DNA of 53,077 nucleotides from contig JALGSS010000002.1 of NCBI GenBank assembly GCA_029821745.1, positions 1 through 53,077 on the forward strand, in the 5' to 3' direction. Below are positions 8,627-16,666 of this stretch, one piece after another. Source of the DNA: Candidatus Zipacnadia bacterium. GTDB lineage: Bacteria > Armatimonadota > Zipacnadia > Zipacnadales > JABUFB01. A program made the position numbers and the translations under genes. The notes below the pieces were generated by a model. The model saw nothing but the letters and a program-made list of their open reading frames with translations. It searched no databases and was not told the origin of the DNA. Each line of letters begins with the position of its first letter. The stretch's first letter is position 1.

Positions 8627-10003
8627 ATGATCAAGCGACTCGAACACCTCGGCAAGCTCATTAACGACTGCACGATTCCCGGCGAGAGGCGCGCGGACCA
8701 GGTGGCGCCGGCCCACGGCAACGGGACACAACTGGCCGCCAACCGGTTCATGGCCCTGATCGCGACTCGTGGCTTCCGTGGCTGCGACGACGACCGCTCG
8801 ATCATCTGGCAACTGCGCCGCGACGGCTATGACGGCCCGATCATCAGGGAGGGCATGTTCGCTCAAAGCATCGACGATTGGTGGCCCCTCGGCGACAAGT
8901 ACCGGTGCGTCAAGCAGCACGGCCATCCGGTTGCCTTCGGCGTCCCCAAGGGCGCATTCATCAACGGCCAGCCGGCGCCGAACGCTAACGTCTTCGTCGT
9001 CAAGTGGCGCAAGCTCGCACGCGTTTTCGTGCCCGAGGGCGGTTACCTCATGTTCCAGAACCAGCCCGAGGAAGTGAGGGCACGGACCCAGCGCGTGGAA
9101 TGGTGTCAGTTCCGCCTGAACGACGCCGAGGACGACATCGAGATGCTCCAGCCCGTGCGGCAACTGCGGCAACTTGGTTACGAGGACGGCGAGGCCGTCG
9201 CGGACCACGGCCTGGCGCGGATGAACCAGACATTCGTCCAGGCGGTTCCCCTGAACGCAGACGCCAGCGAGTGGGTGGATATCAACCACTTCTATGACGG
9301 CGGCGGCGACATCGGCGCGCAGTCTATCCCGCTTAGGCCAGGCGACGGCGCTCGGGTGGCGGCGTTGCGCTACCGATACAGTGTCGACCGTGGCGTCTAC
9401 GAGTGGGTCGAGACGAGTCCGCCATTTGGCGAAGGGTTCTTCGAAGCCAGCATTGCGCCCGCGGGCAACGATTGGGTGATCGCCGCGCGGCGGATCGGAC
9501 GAGACATCGGCATCGGCTGGGTAAGAGTCAGCGACCCGTTTTCGGCCACGCCACCGGCATTGACGATCTCGGACGAGCCGCGCGCACAGGGATGTCCACT
9601 GACCGTCTATCGTTGCCCGGACGGCGTCATCCGGTTGCTGACGGGGGATCGGACGCGCTCACCCCACGGCGAAGGCCGCAATCCGCTTTACATGTGGGAC
9701 ATCAACGTGGACACCGGCTTCATGGCCGGGGAGCCGCAGGAGGTATTCGACTCGTACAAGGCCGGTGTCCCGATCATCAAGGACCACGGTCCGATGGTCG
9801 ACATGGCCAAGCTTCTGCCACACACAGGCGGCAACGCCCAGACCCTCATCCACCGCGTCCGCACCTGCGCCATGGCCGTCAAAGAAGCCGACTATCCCTA
9901 CCGCATCCGCCCGCTCACAGAGGGCGATTTCACTGGCACGGCGATCTACCGGGCCCGCCTTACGTACACCGAGAGCTATCCGGGAATGTGGAACTTCGGG
10001 TAG
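8627..10003 (+). CDS. sialidase-like / beta-propeller protein, cytoplasmic
   Basis: A 458-residue protein starting at an ATG with AAAGGAAG about 5 nt upstream, 33 bp after the preceding gene. There is no signal peptide. The repeating Trp/Asp/Gly-rich segments (DDDRSIIWQLRRDGYDG, VFVPEGGYLMFQNQPEE, VYRCPDGVIRLLTGDRTRS, GRNPLYMWDINVDTG) suggest a five- or six-bladed propeller of the sialidase/GH43-like type. No Asp-box series is clear enough to assign catalysis. By context it probably works with the upstream lyase-like protein and the downstream GHL10-like protein on one polysaccharide. The fold is inferred from texture. Confidence 0.6.
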   Translation: MIKRLEHLGKLINDCTIPGERRADQVAPAHGNGTQLAANRFMALIATRGFRGCDDDRSIIWQLRRDGYDGPIIREGMFAQSIDDWWPLGDKYRCVKQHGHPVAFGVPKGAFINGQPAPNANVFVVKWRKLARVFVPEGGYLMFQNQPEEVRARTQRVEWCQFRLNDAEDDIEMLQPVRQLRQLGYEDGEAVADHGLARMNQTFVQAVPLNADASEWVDINHFYDGGGDIGAQSIPLRPGDGARVAALRYRYSVDRGVYEWVETSPPFGEGFFEASIAPAGNDWVIAARRIGRDIGIGWVRVSDPFSATPPALTISDEPRAQGCPLTVYRCPDGVIRLLTGDRTRSPHGEGRNPLYMWDINVDTGFMAGEPQEVFDSYKAGVPIIKDHGPMVDMAKLLPHTGGNAQTLIHRVRTCAMAVKEADYPYRIRPLTEGDFTGTAIYRARLTYTESYPGMWNFG

Positions 10004-10099
10004 AACAAGAAAGACCCATGCCAGACGGTGAGCGTCCGGCATCCACCGAAGAACCAGGAAGCGATTCATGACGCCGACACATTCAGTCTGGAGAGAGAT

Positions 10100-11659
10100 A
10101 TGATGCAGCAGCAATCCCCTGACGGTCGAAGATACCCAGCGCCGCGCCGCATGATCATGGGCTACTGCGGCGCTTCGCTGCAGGCCGCCGACATGGAGGC
10201 CCCCATCGGCGTTGAGGGGCTCGTGCGCAAGGCGATCGATCCGCTACGCGAAACGATGGTCGACACCCTGTACTGGCAGATGAACACCGACCCTTACTTC
10301 GGCTCGTCCACCAGCCATCTGACGGACTGGTTCTCGCATCCCACCCAGGTCGGGCCGATCTGGGGGCAGGGGCGACAGAGCTTCAAGACTGCGGGAGAAT
10401 GGCGCATCTACGAGAACGCCCGAGAACTGATCGACGGCGGGACTGATCCGCCGAGGGTGATCATCGAGTACGGACATGCTGCCGGCATGGACGTGTTTCT
10501 GGGATTCCGCTTCAACGACGGGCACGACCACGCTCTGCCCGGCGGTCTGGACGACCCCAACATGAGTCCGATCAAGAAGGAGCATCCGGACTGGCTGCTC
10601 GGGCCGAGCGTGGGCGACTACAGCCTGTTCGCCTACAACTTCGCCGTGCCGGAGGTGCGACGCTACCGGATGGCGGTGGTCGCGGAGACCATAGCCAACT
10701 ACGACCTCGACGGCGTCGACTTCGACTTCTGCCGCTGGCCGGTCTTGTTTCGTCCCGGCGAGGGGGAGGAGGGAGCCCGTCACATAACCGAGATGTTGCA
10801 CGAGACCAAAGCGCTTCTGGAGAAGAAGGGCGGGGAGGCAGGCAGGCGGCTGTTCCTTTCCGTTCGCGTGCCGTACGACTTGGACGAAACGCGGCGCGAA
10901 GGGATGGACGTGCGCACGTGGATCCAGGAGCGCATCGTGGATATCGTGGTGGTGGCGGGAACGGGCGGCGGATGGAACTATCGGCTGCCCGTTGAGGAGT
11001 ACAGGGGCCTCGCCGCCGGCATGGACTGCAAGATAGTGGCGCAGAATCTGGACGGCTTCAAGGAGCACCGCCCGCGCTCGGCCCACGTGCTGTTCGGCGA
11101 GGGCGACTACTATTCGACCGAGATGCATCGTGCGGTGGCGGCGCGGCACTGGCAGGCAGGGGCTGACGGCATCTACATCTGGAACCAAGATTGGGTCAAA
11201 TTCGCCAAAGACGACCGGTTCAACCCGCAGTCGTGGAGGGAGATCGGGGACCCCGACGGTCTCGCGGAACTCGACAAGCACTACTTGGTCGGGCCGTCCG
11301 GTAGGGGAGGGGACCTGCCGGTGGAAGTCGCCGGGGATGGCGACAAGGTCCGAATCCGGATCGACATCGCCGACGACCTTCCGGCTGCGCGGCGGCACCT
11401 GGAAGCCGTCCTGCGCGTGATGGTGGAACAGTTGACGTCGCTGGACCGTGTGCGGTTCGAACTCAACGGCGCGCGCCTCGATGCGGCGTCGGCGACGGTG
11501 CGTTACAACTACAACGACTGCTGGCTCGACTTCACCGTTGCCGACGTGCTGAAGAGAGGGTGGAATGACCTGTGCCTCACGGTGGAGGCGCGGACCCCGC
11601 ACGTGGAAGCGCCGCTGGCGATTCGCAGCGTCGAGGTTCTGATCCGGTCCCGGTCCTGA
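10100..11659 (+). CDS. GHL10-like glycoside hydrolase (TIM barrel)
   Basis: A 519-residue product if the ATG at 10100 is used, which has GGAGAG immediately upstream; the frame is open to 10028 but without a better signal. The central part is a TIM barrel of the glycosyl-hydrolase-like 10 group: PRVIIEYGHAAGMDVFLGFR, FNDGHDH, then NYDLDGVDFDFCRWP on a barrel strand where catalytic acids are expected, and GADGIYIWNQDWVKF near the end of the barrel. The last ~120 residues form a beta-sandwich. No signal peptide, so it is probably intracellular or exported another way. Third gene of the plus-strand cluster, about 100 bp after the sialidase-like gene. The substrate cannot be told from the sequence. 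Confidence 0.65.
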   Translation: MMQQQSPDGRRYPAPRRMIMGYCGASLQAADMEAPIGVEGLVRKAIDPLRETMVDTLYWQMNTDPYFGSSTSHLTDWFSHPTQVGPIWGQGRQSFKTAGEWRIYENARELIDGGTDPPRVIIEYGHAAGMDVFLGFRFNDGHDHALPGGLDDPNMSPIKKEHPDWLLGPSVGDYSLFAYNFAVPEVRRYRMAVVAETIANYDLDGVDFDFCRWPVLFRPGEGEEGARHITEMLHETKALLEKKGGEAGRRLFLSVRVPYDLDETRREGMDVRTWIQERIVDIVVVAGTGGGWNYRLPVEEYRGLAAGMDCKIVAQNLDGFKEHRPRSAHVLFGEGDYYSTEMHRAVAARHWQAGADGIYIWNQDWVKFAKDDRFNPQSWREIGDPDGLAELDKHYLVGPSGRGGDLPVEVAGDGDKVRIRIDIADDLPAARRHLEAVLRVMVEQLTSLDRVRFELNGARLDAASATVRYNYNDCWLDFTVADVLKRGWNDLCLTVEARTPHVEAPLAIRSVEVLIRSRS

Positions 11660-11993
11660 TGGGTGTACACACTGTCCGGACCGAGAATCTGTACCGCTTG
11701 GGGCGGCGGGGCCTTGCCAGACGAGGCCTGACTGGGCAACCACAGTCGGGGCCAAAGCGCCAGTGACGGGGCCCGCTACAGGGGTTCTACTGCATGCCGA
11801 GCTACGTTCTCGGTAGCCTGCGCCCTGCGCACATGAGCTCTGACGCATGGCCACAACCCTTCCGGTGCCGATGCTCCGCTATTCGGTCCCGCCCCGCCTG
11901 GACGGTGTAGTCAGCAGGACTGATCGATTCAGTTCGGGGTGCCTCCTCTGCCTCTGCGAATTCAGGCCCCGCCACCCCCACCATACGGGCTGA
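11660..11993. other. spacer with no gene seen
   Basis: GC-rich spacer after the GHL10-like gene. I see no convincing frame and no clear rho-independent terminator; short GGGGCC / GGCCCC stretches could fold weakly. Confidence 0.4.
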
Positions 11994-12280
11994 TTGGTCG
12001 CACAGCCTTCGCCAACTCCCGGCACTCCTCACTGCTCATCCAGTTGCGTAGTTCGTGCAATAGGGGGAGCCATCGATTTTGCGAATACCACAGGCCGTCC
12101 CTCACCGAGGGGCGGCCTGTTTGGTGTACGGTCAGGCGACAGAAGCGCCCTGAAATGGCCAGCAGGCTTCCACCATGTGCGTGGTGAACTCCCCCCTGCG
12201 GGTGGCATCAAGACGGGGGCAACAGCAAACCCACCGAACTGCCGCGTAGAGTGTGGTATCGCTTGTGGTGGCAGGTCAGG
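11994..12280. repeat. mosaic IS3-derived intergenic repeat, copy 2
   Basis: Holds the complement of the conserved short frame (minus strand, HELRNWMSSEECRELAKA; here the terminal stop is lost and the frame runs on), the GC-rich hairpin at 12091, the right end (GGTGGCATCAAGACGGGGGC then AACAGCA) ending about 12227, and directly after it a unit B copy (12233-12280). The left terminus is missing. Confidence 0.65.
12091..12123 (+). terminator. GC-rich hairpin in repeat copy 2 (terminator-like)
   Basis: Arms CAGGCCGTCCCTC (12091-12103) and GAGGGGCGGCCTG (12107-12119) pair over 13 bp with one G-U, loop ACC, followed by TTTGG. Related hairpins occupy the same place in copies 16481-16512 and 21265-21300. 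The T tract is short, so termination is possible but unproven. Confidence 0.45.
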
Positions 12281-12355
12281 CGGGATGCCACGTGACGGCG
12301 ACGGTATGGCGGGACGGGGCCCGGTCTCATTCAGCGTACTTCAGGAGGCGCAGTC

Positions 12356-15300
12356 ATGCTCAGATATGCGTTCACAGTGGCGAACGCGGTACTGATGGCC
12401 CTCAGCGGCACACAGGTTGACGCGATCAACATCGATGGGAACATGAACGACTGGACGGGCGGGGTAGCGTACGAGATGCCGCAGGAGGCGCTGGAGGCGA
12501 TCGAGACGCCCTTCGCGGCCGTGGAGCAACTGTGGGTGGCGCACGATGACACCTTCCTCTACTTCCGGATCCGCTGGGAGCGGCCACGCCCGTTCGTGGA
12601 CGAGACGCAAGCGGAGTTCGTGACGGACTACTGGGCCAACCGGCGCTACATAGTGTTGGATGTCAACGGCGACGCGCGGGGCGACTACATGACCACCCAG
12701 ATCGCTCTGAAGGACACGGGTCTCAACCGCACTTACGTGGTCGCTCTCTCCGGCGAGAAGCCGCAGACCTACCTGTGGTACGAGGGGCACGCAGACTGGG
12801 ACGCGGAAACGGGGCCAATGGGGCACTACTCGCCGGATGGGCGGGAGATCGAGATCCGGGTGCCGCGGGAGCCGCTGAGCGTTCAGGGCACGACGATCGG
12901 CGTGCAGGTGAAGATGAGCATCCGCGACGCGCTGGAGGGGACGAACGCGTGGACCAACGACATGTACCCGTCCGCGGACACGTGGTTCCTCTACGACCTC
13001 GCGTCCGCGGCAGCGGTGCAGCCGGTGGAGGCCGGCGGGCCGCCGGCCTTCGAGATGGTGCGGGCGGAACGGGCGCCGGAGCTTGACGGGGTGCTCGATG
13101 ACGCGGCGTGGCAGGGCGCGCCGGTGCTGGCGAGCTTCCTGCTCAACCGCGGAAGTGCTGCCGCGCAGGCGCAGACGCGCGCGCAGATCACTTGGGACGA
13201 CCGCGCGCTCTACCTCGCGGTCCTCGCTGAGGAGCCGCGGATGGACCTGCTCAAGACTGACGCGGTCGAGGCTGAGGCCAAGCGGGTGTGGGGGGATGAC
13301 CTGATCGAGCTGTTCGTGGACTTCCACAACGACAAGAAGACCTTCACGCACCTGGGGATCACGGCGGCGGGGGCGACGGTCGGGCAGTTCAACGTGGTGC
13401 GCGGTTCGACGAAGACCGCGATCGACATCGAGCCGGAGATCGACGTGGCATGGCAGCGCGGGGAAGACCACTGGACCGCGGAGGCGGCGATCGGGTGGAG
13501 TACGTTCGGAGTGAAGCCGCGCGCGGGCGAGGTGTGGGGACTGAACGTGAACCGCGGTCGGCCGCACGCTGGTGAGTACTCCTCGTGGGCGGGCGTGCAG
13601 GGCGGATTCCTGCAGCCGGAGGCGTTCGGGACGATGTACTTCCCGCACGAGAGTGGGCTGCGCGTGACCAGCCGCGGGATGGCCGCTCGAGCGGGCAACG
13701 CGAGCCAGGCGAACCTGTTCACCGCGGAGATGGCGGACGGGCCGCTGGCGGCGACGGTGTCAGTGAGCGCGGGGGGCGACGAGAGCTTCTCCGACAGCGC
13801 GACCGCGGCGGCCGGGGAGACGCTGGAGTTGCCCTACGTGGTCGGTGGCGATGCGGGGGAGACGGTCGCATTCAGCGTGACCAGTGGAGGCGAGGCGCTC
13901 TACGAGGCGACGGTGCCGGTGGTGCAGACGGAGTTCCCGAAGGTGTGGATCACCCAGAACCCGGTGTACCAGGAGTTGCTGGGAGAGGGCGGGCCGGGCA
14001 CGGGCGGCGGGGGCGCGATGTACTGGGCGCACGACCTCAATGGCGGGAAGATCGCGCCGGTGGCGCTCAAGCACGCGCAGCCGTGGACGCTGCGAGGGTC
14101 GTACGAGCAGGCGGTGCAGTACGGGCTGCACTACTTCGACGGCGGGACGCTGATGGGGAGAAACCCGTTTCAGACGCGAGAGTTCGCCGACGAGCTTGGT
14201 GTGAAGGTGATCTACTCGGTCGGCCACCGCGCGGGGACGGAGGACGCTCCGCGCGAGGCCAACGGCTACGCATACGTGCTGGACTACGACAACCAGGAGG
14301 TCTTCTTCGAGCGCGTGCGCGACTACCTCGGCGAGTGGGGTGAGCACGTGTGGGGGGTGACTTGCGGCGATGAGTTCCAGGACCACCAGATCACGCTGGG
14401 GCTAAAGCTCCACTACGACGATGACCCCTACCCGTTCATGGAGCAGGTGGATCGCGAGGTGCGCGACGAGTTCGGCTACGGGCAGTTCGGCATCCCCGAG
14501 ACGCTCGACGACCGCAACCCCTTCCGCTGGCTCGCGTACCGGCGGTGGTACAACGACCGCTTCGCGGACTTCCAGCGGCGGATCTACGAGGAAGTGAAGT
14601 CGATCGACGAGGATATCCTGGTCATCGGGCCCGACCCGGTCTCGCAGATCCAGCCCTTCGACTACTCCGGCTACGGGCGCTGGTGTGACGTGGTGACGCA
14701 CCAGACCTACCCGCGCGGTTCGCAGGAACAGGATGTGGCGTGGATCACGAAGACGCTGCGGGACCTGTCGGGGGCGGCGACGATGCCGTGCACGCACGTG
14801 GAGAACTACGCCAACAGCTTCCGTCCGGACGAGGTGCGGGAGCTGATGAGCCAGGTCTACCGCGGCGGCGGCGAGGGCTTCCACCTCTACATGCCGGACA
14901 CCGCCGGGCGGCGGACGCCGCACAACATGGAGCTGGACCGCTTCGGCTCGTGGCCGCGGAACCGGACGGTGCTGGGGATCTTGGAGACCACGCGGGTGAT
15001 GGATCTGCCGGTGCTGCCCGAGAGCGGTGCGGCGATGCTGTTCTCGAATGACGCCTACATGGCCGAGTTCCTCGGCGGGCGGCAGGGCAACGACCCCTAC
15101 CGGTGGATGTTCCAGCTCATCGGCCCCTACGCCGGCGGGTGGTTCACGGTCATCAGCGATAACCAGATCGCGCGCGATGAGATCGACCTGTCGGAGTACC
15201 ACACGATCTACCTGCCGGAGGCGGAGTATCAGCGGCGGGAGGTCGCGGGGGCGCTGGTGGCGTGGGTCGAGGCGGGCGGGCGGCTGATCGTGACGGATCC

Positions 15301-16249
15301 GGAGGCGTTCACGTGGCACCTGGACGGGTCGCGCATGGATGACCTGCGGGGGCGGCTGTTCCCCAAAGCGGGCGAGGCCATCACCGCCGGCTCGGTCAGC
15401 GCCGCCGCCGACTGTCCGGTGGCGATCGACGCGCAGCTGCCGGTCTTCTCTGAGGCGCTGCCGCTGCAGCTTGCGCAGGGAGACCGCGCGCTGCTGGCCT
15501 ATAACGACGGCTCCGTTGCTGCCGCAGCGCGGCCGGTGGGCGAGGGCGAGGTGTGGTACTTCGGTTTCGAACCGATGAGCCAGCGGGCACTGGGGTCGGA
15601 GTGGGTGGACTGGTGGGTGGGGGCGCATACGCTGATCGGGGAGGAGACGGACCTGCCCATCTGGCGCTTCACGCTGCCGCAGGTACCGGGTGTGGTGGTC
15701 GAGCCGCCGGAGGGACGGTGCGTGACCGGCAACTACCTGGCGTGGGACACTAACGAGGCGGTGCCGCTGGCGAACCTGAAGGTCGAGGGGAGCTACTCCT
15801 ACTCGGTGGCGCCGGACTGGGCGGCCGACGAGGGGGGTGTGGAGGGTGTGGCGTTCGCCGACGGAGACCTGGTGGACCGGTGGAGCGCGCTGAAGCATGA
15901 GGATGAGGACTACGGGGCGCACCTGCGCACATTCGCGGCGGCGTGGCAGAGCACGGAGCCGGTCACGATCGAGTTCGACCTCGGCAAGGTGTACGCGCTG
16001 GACCGAGTGTGGCTGCTGACGGGGCGGTCGCACCCCGCGATCGAGGTGACGGGGCTGGTAAACGGAGAGTGGGTACCGCTGGGCTCGGTGGCGGGCTTCG
16101 CGATGGAGAACGTGCACGACTTCCCGGAGCGGATGATCCCGCTCGTGGCAGATGCGCCCGCGGTGCAGCAGGTCAGGCTCGAGATCACCGCCCGCGAGGA
16201 AGGTCAGCGCCTCATCATCCCGGAGGTAGAGATCTGGGCGCGGGAGTAG
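12356..16249 (+). CDS. large secreted glycosidase-like protein with CBM9-like and discoidin domains
   Basis: A 1297-residue protein. ATG start with AGGAGG 7 nt upstream. Residues 1-23 are a signal peptide (MLRYAFTVANAVLMALSG, cleavage near VDA). Two CBM9-like domains follow: NIDGNMNDWTGGVAY at the N-terminus and ELDGVLDDAAWQGAPV at about 240, each with the W...DD..FLYFRI / DDRALYLAV pattern. The middle (residues ~530-900) is TIM-barrel-like (HYFDGGTLMGRNPF, WGVTCGDEFQ, YGRWCDVVTHQTYPRGS, CTHVENYANSF), resembling GH42-type enzymes. A Rossmann-like segment (DLSEYHTIYLPEAE, then EAGGRLIVTDPEA) resembles the beta-galactosidase trimerisation domain. The C-terminal ~150 residues form an F5/8 type C-like domain (VTIEFDLGKVYALDRVWLL). 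Likely binds and cleaves an extracellular polysaccharide; the exact enzyme class is not assignable. Confidence 0.7.
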   Translation: MLRYAFTVANAVLMALSGTQVDAINIDGNMNDWTGGVAYEMPQEALEAIETPFAAVEQLWVAHDDTFLYFRIRWERPRPFVDETQAEFVTDYWANRRYIVLDVNGDARGDYMTTQIALKDTGLNRTYVVALSGEKPQTYLWYEGHADWDAETGPMGHYSPDGREIEIRVPREPLSVQGTTIGVQVKMSIRDALEGTNAWTNDMYPSADTWFLYDLASAAAVQPVEAGGPPAFEMVRAERAPELDGVLDDAAWQGAPVLASFLLNRGSAAAQAQTRAQITWDDRALYLAVLAEEPRMDLLKTDAVEAEAKRVWGDDLIELFVDFHNDKKTFTHLGITAAGATVGQFNVVRGSTKTAIDIEPEIDVAWQRGEDHWTAEAAIGWSTFGVKPRAGEVWGLNVNRGRPHAGEYSSWAGVQGGFLQPEAFGTMYFPHESGLRVTSRGMAARAGNASQANLFTAEMADGPLAATVSVSAGGDESFSDSATAAAGETLELPYVVGGDAGETVAFSVTSGGEALYEATVPVVQTEFPKVWITQNPVYQELLGEGGPGTGGGGAMYWAHDLNGGKIAPVALKHAQPWTLRGSYEQAVQYGLHYFDGGTLMGRNPFQTREFADELGVKVIYSVGHRAGTEDAPREANGYAYVLDYDNQEVFFERVRDYLGEWGEHVWGVTCGDEFQDHQITLGLKLHYDDDPYPFMEQVDREVRDEFGYGQFGIPETLDDRNPFRWLAYRRWYNDRFADFQRRIYEEVKSIDEDILVIGPDPVSQIQPFDYSGYGRWCDVVTHQTYPRGSQEQDVAWITKTLRDLSGAATMPCTHVENYANSFRPDEVRELMSQVYRGGGEGFHLYMPDTAGRRTPHNMELDRFGSWPRNRTVLGILETTRVMDLPVLPESGAAMLFSNDAYMAEFLGGRQGNDPYRWMFQLIGPYAGGWFTVISDNQIARDEIDLSEYHTIYLPEAEYQRREVAGALVAWVEAGGRLIVTDPEAFTWHLDGSRMDDLRGRLFPKAGEAITAGSVSAAADCPVAIDAQLPVFSEALPLQLAQGDRALLAYNDGSVAAAARPVGEGEVWYFGFEPMSQRALGSEWVDWWVGAHTLIGEETDLPIWRFTLPQVPGVVVEPPEGRCVTGNYLAWDTNEAVPLANLKVEGSYSYSVAPDWAADEGGVEGVAFADGDLVDRWSALKHEDEDYGAHLRTFAAAWQSTEPVTIEFDLGKVYALDRVWLLTGRSHPAIEVTGLVNGEWVPLGSVAGFAMENVHDFPERMIPLVADAPAVQQVRLEITAREEGQRLIIPEVEIWARE

Positions 16250-16419
16250 GCGGCGGACGGCGCCCCTCTTCTTTGGACCGCAAACGGCGCAGTCCACGGC
16301 GGGCGAGGGGGAGCAAGGCATACTGCTCAGCAGGCTGGTCAATCGGGAACCAGAGGAAATCCACTTCTGGCTTGACCTTTCGGGCCATGGCAGCTTTGGC
16401 CATGCACCAGCCCCCATCC

Positions 16420-16610
16420 CCGCTCGAATAGTGGTTCTGCACGACCTTGCGGTGGGGAGCCTTCAGATCAGCGAGTACCGCAGGCCGCCTCCCGGTTGAG
16501 GGGCGGCCTGTCTGCATCCCCGTCGTGCTCAGATGTCCCCGCAGGCAGGATATCTGCCTCACAGGCTGAACTCTCTCACCGCAGGTGGTATCAATACGGG
16601 GGCAAGAGCA
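16420..16610. repeat. mosaic IS3-derived intergenic repeat, copy 3 (partial)
   Basis: Begins with the GTGGTTCTGCACGACC module (16431), then the hairpin CAGGCCGCC...GGCGGCCTG (16481-16512), then the right end (ACAGGCTGAACTCTCTCACC then GGGGGCAAGAGCA) ending about 16610, 40 bp before the Shine-Dalgarno of the next gene. Left terminus and short frame are absent. Confidence 0.6.
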
Positions 16611-16666
16611 CAAGCGTTGTGGATCGGCTGCCGTTGAGTCAGCTGCAAACAGGAGGAGCCATCGCC

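Noticed and set aside
16215-16388. Minus-strand 57-codon frame (MARKVKPEVDFLWFPIDQ...)
   Set aside because: No ribosome-binding site, and its second half is antisense to the end of the 1297-residue protein with low-complexity Arg/Pro content.
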